DNA of 64,000 nucleotides. Source: Bradyrhizobium genosp. L (lineage in GTDB: Bacteria > Pseudomonadota > Alphaproteobacteria > Rhizobiales > Xanthobacteraceae). Under the pieces are notes generated by a model. The model was not told where the DNA came from and ran no database searches. It saw nothing but the letters and a program-made list of their open reading frames with translations. The stretch is taken from contig NZ_CP061378.1 of assembly GCF_015624485.1 (NCBI RefSeq), positions 1,302,001 to 1,366,000 of the forward strand, in the 5' to 3' direction. The position numbers and the translations under genes are program-made. This document shows, piece by piece, positions 26,486 through 36,002 of this stretch (its first letter is position 1; the number at the start of each line of letters is the position of its first letter).

Positions 26486-26501
26486 GGCAACTGTCGTGCC
26501 C
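26486..26501 (-). promoter_or_regulatory. Candidate sigma-54 promoter of the cupin gene
   Basis: Read on the minus strand, the site is GGGCACGACAGTTGCC. It matches TGGCACG-N4-TTGC at every position but the first, including the essential GG and GC dinucleotides at correct spacing. It ends about 25 bases before ATG 26461. The same bases also form an inverted repeat GGGCA-N7-TGCCC, so a repressor site is the alternative. Confidence 0.45.
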
Positions 26502-26681
26502 GTATCTTCGGCGAGGCTAACCGTTCTCGCTTCCGCCCGGCAAGACATCCGCACGCATGTCTGATCTCAAGTTTGCGACAACGCGCCGTGAGGCAACGCA
26601 GCTGCAACATGAAAAACGGGATTGTCGCCGCTGCAGACGATGCTAGGTTGCGCGCCAACCAAAAACGGGAGGACCACCTTC

Positions 26682-27278
26682 ATGAAGCATCTGTCGACAG
26701 TCGCGGCCGGTCTGTTGATCGGCGCAGCCGCACTGCAATTTTCCACCGCCGCCTCGGGCGCCGATGGTTGGGTCACTCTGCTCGACAGTACCATGAAGGG
26801 CGACTGGGACGAGGTTGGCAAGGCCAACTGGACCATGAAGAACGGCGAGCTGATGGCGGACAAGCTCGATGGCAAGGACCTCGCCTATCTCGTCAGCAAG
26901 ACGCCCTACAAGGACTTCCAGATCCGGGCCGAGTTCTGGGTCGACGAGGAAGCCAACAGCGGCATCTTCATCCGTTGCGAAAGCAACAAAGTGGTCGACG
27001 GCAAGACCTGCTACGAGGTCAACATCTTCGACAAGCGGCCGGATCCGACCTACGGCACCGGCGCCATCGTCGACGTCGCCAAGGTCGATCCGATGCCGAA
27101 GGCGGCCGGCAAGTGGAACACCTATGAGATCACCGCGCAGGGTCCGCACTTCGTCGTGACCTTGAACGGCCAGAAGACCGTCGACGCGCAGGACTCCAAG
27201 CACGCCAGCGGCTACGTCGCGCTGCAATACGGCTCGGGCGTGGTCAAATTCCGCAAGGTGCAGATCAAGCCGCTTTGA
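26682..27278 (+). CDS. DUF1080 (3-keto-disaccharide hydrolase-like) exported protein
   Basis: A 198-residue protein: signal peptide in residues 1-25 (MKHLSTVAAGLLIGAAALQF), then one DUF1080 jelly-roll domain with WVTLLDSTMKGDWDEVGKAN, FQIRAEFWVDEEANSGIFIR and YVALQYGSGVVKFRKVQIKP. The domain is laminin-G/concanavalin-like and some members hydrolyse 3-keto-glucosides. ATG 26682 is preceded by GGGAGG. Its end overlaps the Wzz-like gene by 14 bp on the opposite strand. A carbohydrate substrate in the periplasm is plausible. Confidence 0.85.
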   Translation: MKHLSTVAAGLLIGAAALQFSTAASGADGWVTLLDSTMKGDWDEVGKANWTMKNGELMADKLDGKDLAYLVSKTPYKDFQIRAEFWVDEEANSGIFIRCESNKVVDGKTCYEVNIFDKRPDPTYGTGAIVDVAKVDPMPKAAGKWNTYEITAQGPHFVVTLNGQKTVDAQDSKHASGYVALQYGSGVVKFRKVQIKPL

Positions 27279-29601
27279 TCGCAGCGGCGTTGAGCTCGTT
27301 GAGGACCACCCCGGCGAGTTTGCGCTCGGTACCGCCGAGCGCGGTGATGATGTCTTCCATCGCCTCGTTGATGTCGCGATCCGCCGGCAGCGCTGCGATG
27401 AGCGCGTCGGCGAGGTCGAGCAGCGTGCGTTCCGCCGGATCGCACGGCATCGCAGGGCCGTCCAGGATCACGAGATCATGGCCGCCGGTGGCGCGCGCCT
27501 GGGCGATCGCCTTCCGGATCGCATCGCTCGCTTTGGCGCGGCTGCCGTTGATCGCGGGCAGGATCGCGATGCCGTTCACCGTATTGATGGCGCGGGCGGC
27601 CTTGCTGCCGATGGTGAGCCAGTCGAGCCGGCTCGGCTTGCTGGTGCCGGACTGTCCGACCTTGTTGGTCAACGCGTGGGTCTCAGCGTCGGCATCGATC
27701 AGCAACACCCGGACGCCGTCGCGCGCGGCGGCGAGTGCGACGTTCAGCGCCACCATGCTGCGATCGCGATCATTCGCGGTGCCGATGACGGCCAGCACAG
27801 GCACGCTGCCCGGCGCAGTCCGGTTGGCGAGCGCGGCGTAGACGTCGCGCATCGTGTTCGAGAACGGCGCCAGCACCGCACTGGTACGCAGCGTCGGCCA
27901 GCCGAACCGCGTGACGTCGGCGGCATTGCTACCGGTCAGGATTCCGCCAAGCGTGCGCATGACGTCGGATTCCTGCAACTGCGCGATCAGCGGCTTCTCG
28001 ATCAACGGCTTGTCGATCGGCGGCCCCTCGATCGGGCCGACGGCACGTGGCGGCGCGGGCCGTGCCGCCTTTGCGGCCTGCCTGACCGCCGCTGCGAGGG
28101 TCGGCCGCTCCGGGGCTGCGTCCTGCTTCGGCTGGAGCTTGGGCTCGAACTTCGGCTGAACCTTGGGCCGTACCGGATCGGCGCCGGGCGCGAGCTGGCT
28201 CGCGGCCACGACCCAGGCTGCGGCGGCGAGCGCGCCGGCCATGAAGCCGAGCATCGCCAGCAGCATCATCGCCGGCGGGAAGGTGCGCGTCTGCGGGATC
28301 GTGGCATCGCCGATCACGCGTGCGCTCGAGGTGTTGAGGCTCTCCTGCTCCTCGGTCTCGCGCGAACGCTTGAGGAAGGCCTGATAGACGTCGCGGCTGG
28401 CATCGACCTCGCGCTCGAGTTCGCGCAGCCGCACCGAGGCCTGGCTCATCTGCACGCTCTGGTGCTTCTGCACGTCGAGCGCCTTGTTCAGCGATGCCTC
28501 GTAGTCGCGTGCCCGCGTCAGATCGTTCTTCGCGGATTGCGCGTAGCGGTCGATCTCTTCCTTGATGGTGCGCTTGAGGTCCTCGACCTGCTGATCGACT
28601 TGGCGCAGCGCGGGGTGGCGCGGTCCGAGCTCGCCCTGCAATTCGGCCTGCCGCTTCTTCGCGTCGGCATATTGCGCGCGCAGATTGGCGATGGTCGGCG
28701 ATTGCAGTGCCTCGGGGATGGCGCCCGGATCGGTTGTGCCGCGGCGGCTGGTCTCGATCTGGTCATACTTCGCCTGGGCATCGAGCGTCAGCGCCCGCGC
28801 TGCGGACAGCCGCTGGTTACCGGCGGAGAGCTGCTGGTCGGTGATCAGATTGTCCTGCGAGCCGACGAAATTGTTCTGTGCCTTGTAGGTCGCAAGCGTC
28901 TCTTCGGCGTTGCGCAGTCGCGCCTGCAGCTCCTTCAGCCGGCCGGAGAGATCCCGCGTGGCGCGCCGGGCCGCATCGGCCTGCGACCGCTTGGACTCGG
29001 TGAGATAGGCCTTGGCGATCGCGTTGGCGAGCATCGCCGCCTTCGCCGGCTCGCGCGACCAGACGTCGATGTCGACGATGAAGGTGCGATCGGTCTTCTT
29101 GACGTTGATATGGCGATTGAGCGCGTCGAGCAGGGTCATCTCGACTTGCTGCTGATCCGCGGCCGGCTTCGGCTCGATGCCGAACAAGCCGAGCAGCGAA
29201 GCAAGCAGGCCTTTGCCGGCGGGGCCGCCGAACTCCGGGTCGTTGACGAGATCGGTGTCGCGGATCACCTGCAGCAGCACGTTGTTGGAGGTGATCAGGC
29301 GCGACTGGCTTTCGACCACCATCGAGAGGCCGGACAGGTCCTGGGCGCGCGGGGTCAGCTCGCGATCGACCAGTTGCAGCTCGCGCGGGTCGACATAGAG
29401 CTGGGCGCTCGCGGTGTATTTCGGCGTCAGGCTCTTGCCGATCGCAACCGCGATACAGGCGCAGATCAGCGCGGCCGATATGATGGCGACCTTGCGCGCC
29501 CACAACAGCTTGATCAGGTCGAGCACGTTGAAGCCGACAGGCGCCGCCGCCTGGCGCGGCTCCGGCTTGGCTCGCTCTATCGGCTGGTCATAGTTGAGCA
29601 T
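27265..29601 (-). CDS. Wzz/ExoP-like polysaccharide chain-length protein with degenerate kinase domain
   Basis: A 778-residue inner-membrane protein. TM1 lies near residue 40 (KVAIISAALICACIAVAIGK), followed by the Wzz domain, a long periplasmic coiled coil with the GNVR-like SRETEEQESLNTSSARVIGD stretch, and TM2 near 450. The cytoplasmic domain is BY-kinase-like, but its P-loop position reads GTANDRDRS rather than GxxxxGK(S/T). Walker A-prime (VLLIDADAE) remains and the C-terminus lacks a tyrosine cluster. It probably controls polymer length without autophosphorylation. ATG 29601 is chosen because Wzz homology begins there. Last gene of the minus-strand polysaccharide set. Confidence 0.88.
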   Translation of the reverse strand: MLNYDQPIERAKPEPRQAAAPVGFNVLDLIKLLWARKVAIISAALICACIAVAIGKSLTPKYTASAQLYVDPRELQLVDRELTPRAQDLSGLSMVVESQSRLITSNNVLLQVIRDTDLVNDPEFGGPAGKGLLASLLGLFGIEPKPAADQQQVEMTLLDALNRHINVKKTDRTFIVDIDVWSREPAKAAMLANAIAKAYLTESKRSQADAARRATRDLSGRLKELQARLRNAEETLATYKAQNNFVGSQDNLITDQQLSAGNQRLSAARALTLDAQAKYDQIETSRRGTTDPGAIPEALQSPTIANLRAQYADAKKRQAELQGELGPRHPALRQVDQQVEDLKRTIKEEIDRYAQSAKNDLTRARDYEASLNKALDVQKHQSVQMSQASVRLRELEREVDASRDVYQAFLKRSRETEEQESLNTSSARVIGDATIPQTRTFPPAMMLLAMLGFMAGALAAAAWVVAASQLAPGADPVRPKVQPKFEPKLQPKQDAAPERPTLAAAVRQAAKAARPAPPRAVGPIEGPPIDKPLIEKPLIAQLQESDVMRTLGGILTGSNAADVTRFGWPTLRTSAVLAPFSNTMRDVYAALANRTAPGSVPVLAVIGTANDRDRSMVALNVALAAARDGVRVLLIDADAETHALTNKVGQSGTSKPSRLDWLTIGSKAARAINTVNGIAILPAINGSRAKASDAIRKAIAQARATGGHDLVILDGPAMPCDPAERTLLDLADALIAALPADRDINEAMEDIITALGGTERKLAGVVLNELNAAAIKAA

Positions 29602-29751
29602 CGACCCCAGCTTCCATTTCAACGCCCGCACGCATCGGCTGGGGAGCACTCATTCGGGTCACGCCATGCGCACCAGACGCGGTAAAAACGCAACACGGAA
29701 AATTAACCATACCGATTGGGGGACTATTCACCAGAAAGGCAAACAAAGCGT

Positions 29752-30504
29752 TTAAGCGCGGGCGCATCGGAACGCCTCCGCCATCGTCAACGCCGGGATG
29801 TTGCGCCGTGCCGCGGCTTCCAGTGCCGATGTCATGAGATCGGGTGAGCAGCCATAGAGGCTCGGCCGCTCGGCGACGTCGTGGCTGTAGAAAATTAACC
29901 AGCCGTTAGTGTATGAGGCCTCGCTGAACGCCTGCTCGATGCGATCGCGTGAGGTCTGGCGGTCGATCAGCGGGATCGCGCGCAGGAACTGGAGGTCGAC
30001 CTCGCCGCTGTTCACGCCCGGCACGATGCTGCGACAGGTGAGGAATTCGGACTTCAACTGGTGCTTCCGCGCATAGGAGCCGTAGCCGAACGGATAGGCG
30101 AAGGTCTCGACCGGCATGGTCGGATCGAGCGAATGGAAGTAGGTGCGGTTGCGCGCGATCTCCTCGGCGAGCGTGGTCTCGTCGAGGTCGCAGGCGCGGC
30201 GGTGCGAGAAGGTGTGGCAGCCGATCTCATGACCCCGGCGGTGCAGCGAGACGACATCGTCGGAGCTGCCCGTCGCCCAATCCGGCGCGTCCATTCCGAC
30301 CAGGCCGCCGGACACATAGAACGTGCCGCGCGCGCCGTAGGATTCCAGGATGTCGGCGCCGAGCGTCGCCGCGCTCCTCGGCAGATCGTCAAAGGTGAAG
30401 GTCACCATCGGCGTGGCATTGCGCAGGCGAAAACGCTCGACCTGCACATGCATCGCCAGCCGGTGGCTGACCTTGACCCTGGCCTCGGACCACAATGCGT
30501 TCAT
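29752..30504 (-). CDS. Polysaccharide deacetylase (NodB/CE4 family)
   Basis: A 250-residue CE4 enzyme without an evident signal peptide. The catalytic Asp pair is in VTFTFDDLPRSA near residues 34-45, the metal-binding HxxxH in HTFSHRRACDLD, and the active-site arginine/proline loop in FAYPFGYGSYARK. It would deacetylate an N-acetylated sugar of the polymer or its lipid-linked intermediate. Its ATG overlaps the methyltransferase TAA by one base (TAATG), indicating translational coupling. A 150-bp gap separates it from the Wzz-like gene. Confidence 0.88.
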   Translation of the reverse strand: MNALWSEARVKVSHRLAMHVQVERFRLRNATPMVTFTFDDLPRSAATLGADILESYGARGTFYVSGGLVGMDAPDWATGSSDDVVSLHRRGHEIGCHTFSHRRACDLDETTLAEEIARNRTYFHSLDPTMPVETFAYPFGYGSYARKHQLKSEFLTCRSIVPGVNSGEVDLQFLRAIPLIDRQTSRDRIEQAFSEASYTNGWLIFYSHDVAERPSLYGCSPDLMTSALEAAARRNIPALTMAEAFRCARA

Positions 30505-31310
30505 TACCCAAGCTTCCGAAGGATCACATGATAGTCGCCGTGCCGGACGTCGGTCTTGCCGGGCAGCAGCGCGTTCATCGTCTTCGCGGCGGCGTCGATC
30601 AGCGCGGCCAGCAACGGCTTGCGCCGGCGCATCTCCGGATAGCGCGGGCTCTCGTACTTCCTGCGGTAGATCGCCTGCAGGCCGTGGCGGGCCGCGAATG
30701 CTTCGAGATTGCCGAGCGTGACCAGCGGATGGAAATGGGTCGGGAACGGCGCCTCGCCCGGCAGGCCGGCCTTCTTCTCGCCGCGCACATAACGATAGAA
30801 CCAGACGTGGAACCAGTGCGGGGAATATTTCGTGACGACGCCGGACAGCGACTTCGGGTTCGGTGCGCCGATCAGGAGCAGGCCGTTCGGCTTCAACGCC
30901 TCACAGAAGCCGGTCAGCACGGCCTCGACGTCGGGCACGTGCTCGATGACGTTGTAGCAGATGATCAGGTCGAACCGCTTTGGCGGGAAACGATAGGTCT
31001 GGAGGTCGCCGAGGATCGCCTCCTGCGCGTAGGTGTTGTTGCGGATCTGGTCCTCGTCGATATCAACGACGGTGACATGGCCGCGGCCGATCACGCCGAG
31101 CGGCAAATAGCTGGTCGAGCCGCCGCCGGCCTCGTAGATCGCAAGCGGCCCGGGCGGCAATCGCGCTTCGAGTATGCTGTGCACCGTCAGCAGGCTGTGC
31201 TTGGCCTCGCCGGGTGGCAGCGCCAGCAGCGACTCCGGGTGGATCGGCGCCGGCAGCGGCAGGTCGGTCATTTCGGCATTCGATGTGTCGAGCGCAAGCA
31301 TCTTGTTCAT
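30504..31310 (-). CDS. SAM-dependent class I methyltransferase
   Basis: A 268-residue methyltransferase. The SAM-binding core includes IYEAGGGSTSYLPLGVIGRG (motif I), TVVDIDEDQ (acidic ribose-binding), and FDLIICYNVIEHVPDVEAVL (motif IV/post-I). It probably methylates a sugar or lipid-linked intermediate. ATG 31310 begins four bases after the flippase stop; an upstream TTG at 31322 in the same frame is less likely. The stop overlaps the deacetylase start. Confidence 0.85.
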   Translation of the reverse strand: MNKMLALDTSNAEMTDLPLPAPIHPESLLALPPGEAKHSLLTVHSILEARLPPGPLAIYEAGGGSTSYLPLGVIGRGHVTVVDIDEDQIRNNTYAQEAILGDLQTYRFPPKRFDLIICYNVIEHVPDVEAVLTGFCEALKPNGLLLIGAPNPKSLSGVVTKYSPHWFHVWFYRYVRGEKKAGLPGEAPFPTHFHPLVTLGNLEAFAARHGLQAIYRRKYESPRYPEMRRRKPLLAALIDAAAKTMNALLPGKTDVRHGDYHVILRKLG

Positions 31311-31314
31311 CGGC

Positions 31315-32757
31315 TCATCCAACGTTGCTGTTTGCGAATTTGGTGCGGAATATGGCGAAGCCCTGCTTCAGCCGGCCGCGCAGGCGAGCGATGTCGAACA
31401 GCCAGCACAGTGCGGCGTAGACGATGATTCCGGCGCCGGCCAGCACGAGACAGGCGGGGAGGTCGGTGATGTGCAGCGTGCGATCCAGCGCGCCGACGGT
31501 GAGCACCATCGCGAGCGCGGCGATCACGATCAAAGCGAGGCGGCCGAGCGGGATCGGGATCGGGAAAGCGAAGCGGCACAGGATCAGCGCGCAAGCAAAG
31601 CCGGTGGCGTCGGCGCCGAGCCGCGCCCAGGCCGCGCCGATCGTGCCGTAATGGCTGACCAGGACGTAGGACAGGATCACGTTGGCGGCGATGATCGAGG
31701 CGGTGTTGATCAAATAGAAGGAATTGCGCCCCGACAGCAGAAAGCTCGCATGCAGATATTGCTGCGTCAGCACCTGGAACAGGACGGCGAGTGCGACGAC
31801 CGGCATGATCTCGCCGGCGAGCGCGCGGAAGTCGGCACCGAGGATGATGTTGGCGATTTGCGGCGCGATCACCGCAAAGCCGAGACAGGCCGGCAAGGTG
31901 ACGCCGGCGAGCAGCTCGAGGCATTCGGCGAGATGGCTCCTGACCGCGCCGTCGCCCTGTTTGGCGTGGATCTGCACGGCCATCGGGAAGAAGGCGGCGG
32001 CCATGCTCATCGCCGGCATCATCAGGGTCTGGCGGACCAGGTCGAGCGCCGCGACATATTTGCCGGCGTCGGCCGCGCCGATCAGATTGGCGATCATGAA
32101 GCGGTCGGTCACGCTCGAGATCGCGAGCAGCGTGAGCGACAGAGTGAGCGGCAGGCCGGTGCGGGCCAATGTCGAGAGGTCGGCGCGGTCGAACGTGATC
32201 GTCGTGCCGCGCCAGGCACTGCGCGACTGTACCAGCACCGCGACGAGATAGGCTCCAGTGGCTGCAAGCAGCAGCAGGAATCCGACCGGGCTGGTCAGTG
32301 CGACGACGACGCCGAAGCCGAGCAGCGCGCCGGCGCGCACCAGCGTCGCTTTCATCACCGACAGCGCCTTCAGCCGCGCGCGCAGCAGATCCTGCGTCAG
32401 TTCGAACAGGCCGATCGCAACCGCAAGCGCGACGGCGGCAAGCGCCGCGGTCGGATCGAGCCCGACCAGGCGCGCCAGCAGATAGGCGGGCGGCGCAGTC
32501 AGGCAGCAGATCAGATAGCCGGATGCGACCAGGCCGCGGATGTCGGTGCCGTCATTGCGGGCGTGCCCGCTCAGGATCAAATTGCGGAACCAGCCCACCA
32601 GGAAGACCGAGATCACGGAGGCGAAGCCGACGCCGAGCAGATAGACGCCGTAGTCGTGCGGCGCGAACAGCCGCGTGAAGATGAACACGCTGAAGAGGCC
32701 GAGCAGCGCCGAGAGCACGTTGGCCGTCAGGTTGATGCTGGCCTGTCCGATCAGCAT
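31315..32757 (-). CDS. Oligosaccharide flippase (Wzx/MATE-like)
   Basis: A 480-residue membrane protein with about 12-14 hydrophobic segments, opening MLIGQASINLTANVLSALLG, typical of Wzx and RfbX flippases of the MOP superfamily. Expected to move undecaprenyl-linked oligosaccharide units across the inner membrane. It overlaps the DUF6492 gene by 7 bp upstream and abuts the methyltransferase, so the four genes are one operon. Confidence 0.88.
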   Translation of the reverse strand: MLIGQASINLTANVLSALLGLFSVFIFTRLFAPHDYGVYLLGVGFASVISVFLVGWFRNLILSGHARNDGTDIRGLVASGYLICCLTAPPAYLLARLVGLDPTAALAAVALAVAIGLFELTQDLLRARLKALSVMKATLVRAGALLGFGVVVALTSPVGFLLLLAATGAYLVAVLVQSRSAWRGTTITFDRADLSTLARTGLPLTLSLTLLAISSVTDRFMIANLIGAADAGKYVAALDLVRQTLMMPAMSMAAAFFPMAVQIHAKQGDGAVRSHLAECLELLAGVTLPACLGFAVIAPQIANIILGADFRALAGEIMPVVALAVLFQVLTQQYLHASFLLSGRNSFYLINTASIIAANVILSYVLVSHYGTIGAAWARLGADATGFACALILCRFAFPIPIPLGRLALIVIAALAMVLTVGALDRTLHITDLPACLVLAGAGIIVYAALCWLFDIARLRGRLKQGFAIFRTKFANSNVG

Positions 32758-33677
32758 GACGAGGCAAGCCTCATGGGCTCGGCGGCCAGCGATGGCGCCA
32801 GGATGGCGTCGCTCTCGGCCACGACCTCACGGATGGTCGCGACCGGCGTTCCGGAGAAGGACGCGATCGAGAACGCGACGTCATCCTTGTTGGCGCGCAT
32901 CAGCAGCCGGGTCAGCTCATCCTTGCTCAGCGTCGGGTCGTCCCAGTAGCTGATGCATTGCGTCTTCGGCACCACCGTGTGGCGCAGCGCCGCGTCCGCG
33001 TCGTTCTCGACCAGGAAGCCGTACAGCAGGTATTCGGAGAATTCGCGGGTTTTGCACAGCGCCTCGATCCAGCTCAAGCCGCTCGCCGCCTCGATGCGCT
33101 CGGCGAGCACGCGCGTCGTCTCCTTGTCCCAGAAGATGATGTGTCCGATGAAGTCGGGCGCCGGGAACGGCGGCGTCGGCAGGCCGAGCAATTGGTGGCT
33201 GGTCTCCAGCCAGCGCGAATGGCGCGGCTGGTCGGCGGTGACTTCGTCGGCCATCTTCAGGAGCGGGATCCGGTTCGGGTATTCGAAGCGCGCCAGGTCG
33301 AAGTCGCGGAAGAACACGATGTCGGAATCCAGGATGCAGAACCGCTCATAGGGCAGCGAGATGCAGGCTGCGATCTTCAGGATCTGCTGGACATGCCAAC
33401 CGTTCACCGGCTTGGCGCGCAGCGACCACCAGAACTGGCGCCGCTTGCGCTGGATCATGCGCGGCAGCGGGCGCAGCCAGTCCGGCAGGAAGGAGGAGGC
33501 AGGGATGATGATGCGGCGTTCGCTCGCCAGCGGCGCGAACAGCGACAGGTCGCAATCCGGCACGAGCAGATAGTGCTTGGAAAACGAGGTGACGTGGCGA
33601 TCCACGCTCTCGCATAGCAAGGTGCAGATTTCCAGATCGCGCCCGTAGGTCGGGGTCAGCAACGCGACAGGGTTCAT
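32751..33677 (-). CDS. DUF6492 family protein, glycosyltransferase-like
   Basis: A 308-residue protein starting MNPVALLTPTYGRDLEICTL, like the N-terminal Rossmann strand of GT-A enzymes, and bearing a DxD-like DSDIVFFRDFD sequence near residue 120. This is the pattern of DUF6492, a family placed near glycosyltransferases. It is the first gene of the minus-strand operon. Transferase activity is likely but unproven, and donor sugar is unknown. Confidence 0.78.
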   Translation of the reverse strand: MNPVALLTPTYGRDLEICTLLCESVDRHVTSFSKHYLLVPDCDLSLFAPLASERRIIIPASSFLPDWLRPLPRMIQRKRRQFWWSLRAKPVNGWHVQQILKIAACISLPYERFCILDSDIVFFRDFDLARFEYPNRIPLLKMADEVTADQPRHSRWLETSHQLLGLPTPPFPAPDFIGHIIFWDKETTRVLAERIEAASGLSWIEALCKTREFSEYLLYGFLVENDADAALRHTVVPKTQCISYWDDPTLSKDELTRLLMRANKDDVAFSIASFSGTPVATIREVVAESDAILAPSLAAEPMRLASSC

Positions 33678-34109
33678 CTCGTGGCTCTCTCCGGCAACGC
33701 CGTCTCGGGGCGGTCCATGGCCGCCGGCAGAATCTCGTTGGCTCCCAGTTCAGCAAGATCGGTGCCGGAGCATTTCGCGGCGTGTCTGCGCGGCGCGCGA
33801 TGGTTAAGCATTGGTAAACGGCCGCGCTGCGCATCGGTTAACGCGCCGTGAACCAGCCGATTGCGCCGACAATTTCGCGGCAAAAGCCCTGTTGCCCGGA
33901 TATTGCAGTGCTCGCGCCTGCATTGCCGAAGTGGTCCGCTGCAGGTGAGGACGGATGAGAGTTGATTGGCTTTTCCCGCGCATTCGAGCGGCCGCCAGGC
34001 GTGCGGCCGTGCCGTCTGTCCGTTTCGAAACACCGTCCCTGTCAGCAGTGTCCGCATTTGGTACAGCGGCCTGTGCCGGGTGGGGCCGGTCGCGTCCCGG
34101 CGCCGCGCT
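33678..34109. other. 432-bp divergent intergenic region in the polysaccharide island
   Basis: The gap separates the DUF6492 operon from the acyltransferase gene and must contain both promoters. I see an imperfect TTAA-N7-TAAAC (33804-33819), close to a CtrA site, and an imperfect dyad GGTTAAC-N5-GTGAACC (33836-33854). Neither is convincing alone. The acyltransferase frame stays open to 33966 but with no conserved sequence. Confidence 0.4.
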
Positions 34110-36002
34110 GTGAAATACCGCTCCGACATCGACGGGCTGCGGGCGCTCGCCGTGATCCCGGTGCTGCTGTATCACGTCGGCGTGCCCGGATTCGTAGGCG
34201 GCTTCGTCGGCGTCGACATCTTCTTCGTCATCTCCGGCTATCTGATCTGCGGCATGACCGATGCGGACATCCGCGACGGATCATTCTCGCTCCGCAATTT
34301 CTACAAACGGCGCATCCTGCGCATCCTGCCGGCGCTATCGGTCATGCTGCTGGTCACGGGCGCGCTGGCCTACAGCTACTTCCTGCCGGTCGAGCTCGAG
34401 GATTTTGCCAAGAGCCTGGCCAGCGCCGTCGGCTCGATCTCGAACGTCTATTTCGCGATGACGGCCGGCTATTTCGAGGCGCCCGCCGAAACCAAGCCGC
34501 TGCTGCACACCTGGTCGCTCGGCGTCGAGGAGCAGTTCTATCTCGTCGTTCCCGTGGTGATGCTGATCGCCTACCGCTTCGCGCCGAAGCGGGCGCGGCT
34601 GCTGCTCGCGATCGCGACCGCGCTGTCGTATGTGTCCGCGGTCGCGATCAGCTATCGCAACGAGACCTTCGCCTTCTATCTGACGCCGTTCCGGGCCTGG
34701 GAGCTCGCACTCGGCGCGCTGCTTGCGATCGGCTTCATTCCTGCACCGCCGCGCGGGATCTGGAGCGATCTCTGCGGTCTCACCGGGCTCGCGCTGCTGC
34801 TCGGCGTCATCCTCGTCGGCTCGTCGTCGGCGCCACTGCTGTTGATGACGTCGCTGGCCGGACTCGGCGCGACGATGGTGATTGCGTCGAGCGAACGCGG
34901 CCCCTCGCTGGCCGGCCGGTTGCTATCGCTACCGCCGCTGGTGTTCGTCGGCCTGATCTCCTATTCGCTCTATCTCTGGCATTGGCCGCTGATCGTGTTC
35001 CAGCGCACCGACGCGCTGCTGAAGACCGGCTCGCCGGTCAGCACCAAGCTGATGCTGATCGTGATCTCGGTCAGCATGGCCTATCTGTCCTGGAAGCTGA
35101 TCGAGCTGCCGTTCCGAAATCTCGGCCGCAGCGTGTCCCGGATGAAGGTCTTCACCGTCGCGTCCGGCGCGATGGCATCGGTGGTCGCGGCCTGTGGCCT
35201 GATCCTGCTCGCCGGTGGCGCGCCGTTCCGCTTTCCGGCCCGCGTGCTGCAGATCAGCTCCTACCTCGCTTATGATTCCTCGGCGGCGTTTCGCACCGGC
35301 CGCTGCTTCCTGCTCAACAACCGCCAGCTACTCGATACCGGAACCTGCATGACGCCGGATCCGACGCGACCGAACTATTTGCTGGTCGGCGACAGCCATG
35401 CGGCACATCTCTGGCTCGGGCTTTCTTCGGCGATGACAGGCGTCAATGTCATGCAGGCGACCGCCAGCCTGTGCCGTCCCGCCGTGCAGGGCGGCTCGCG
35501 CTACGACACGCCGGTCTGCCGGCGCATGATGGACTACGTCTTCAACGATTTCCTCGCAAACAACCGGATCGACCGGATCCTGCTGGCCGCGTCCTGGAAG
35601 GACGAGGACCTGCCGATGCTGGCGACATCGCTCGATCTCCTGAAGGCGAGGGGGCTTCGCGTCACGGTGCTCGGACCGATTGTCGAGTACGATGCGGCGT
35701 TGCCACGCCTGCTGGTCGATGAAATCGTGCGCGACGATCCGGCAGCGGCGAGCGCCATGCGCCGGCCCGGCGTGCAGGACCGCGACCGGGCGATGTCGCG
35801 GCTCGCCGCCGATCACGGCGCCGCTTACGTTTCACTCTATGAGGCGATCTGCCATGACGGCCGCTGCGACGAATATGTCGAGGCTGCCGTGCCGATGCAA
35901 TTCGATGAAGGCCATCTGACGTCGCAGGGTTCGATCGAGCTTGGCCGCCGGCTGGCGCCGTTTCTTGCACCGAAGCTTGTTGGAGCGCGCGATGCGAACT
36001 GA
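34110..36002 (+). CDS. OafA/YrhL-type acyltransferase with C-terminal SGNH domain
   Basis: A 630-residue integral membrane protein. The N-terminal acyltransferase-3 domain (YRSDIDGLRALAVIPVLLYH through about residue 350) has ten or more membrane spans; the C-terminal part is an SGNH-hydrolase-like domain with GDSHAAHLWLGL and DEGHLTSQGS. Such two-domain proteins O-acetylate extracellular polysaccharides. GTG 34110 immediately before the conserved YRSDIDGLRA is chosen because the family begins there; ATG 33966 would add a non-conserved 48 residues. It overlaps the next gene by 11 bp. Confidence 0.9.
   Translation: MKYRSDIDGLRALAVIPVLLYHVGVPGFVGGFVGVDIFFVISGYLICGMTDADIRDGSFSLRNFYKRRILRILPALSVMLLVTGALAYSYFLPVELEDFAKSLASAVGSISNVYFAMTAGYFEAPAETKPLLHTWSLGVEEQFYLVVPVVMLIAYRFAPKRARLLLAIATALSYVSAVAISYRNETFAFYLTPFRAWELALGALLAIGFIPAPPRGIWSDLCGLTGLALLLGVILVGSSSAPLLLMTSLAGLGATMVIASSERGPSLAGRLLSLPPLVFVGLISYSLYLWHWPLIVFQRTDALLKTGSPVSTKLMLIVISVSMAYLSWKLIELPFRNLGRSVSRMKVFTVASGAMASVVAACGLILLAGGAPFRFPARVLQISSYLAYDSSAAFRTGRCFLLNNRQLLDTGTCMTPDPTRPNYLLVGDSHAAHLWLGLSSAMTGVNVMQATASLCRPAVQGGSRYDTPVCRRMMDYVFNDFLANNRIDRILLAASWKDEDLPMLATSLDLLKARGLRVTVLGPIVEYDAALPRLLVDEIVRDDPAAASAMRRPGVQDRDRAMSRLAADHGAAYVSLYEAICHDGRCDEYVEAAVPMQFDEGHLTSQGSIELGRRLAPFLAPKLVGARDAN

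Noticed and set aside
33804..33819. CtrA-like TTAA-N7-TAAAC
   Set aside because: One mismatch to consensus and a single occurrence in a 432-bp gap is not enough to claim cell-cycle control.
33966..34109. A 48-residue N-terminal extension of the OafA-type acyltransferase
   Set aside because: The family N-terminus begins at YRSDIDGLRA, so GTG 34110 explains the protein; upstream residues are not hydrophobic or conserved.
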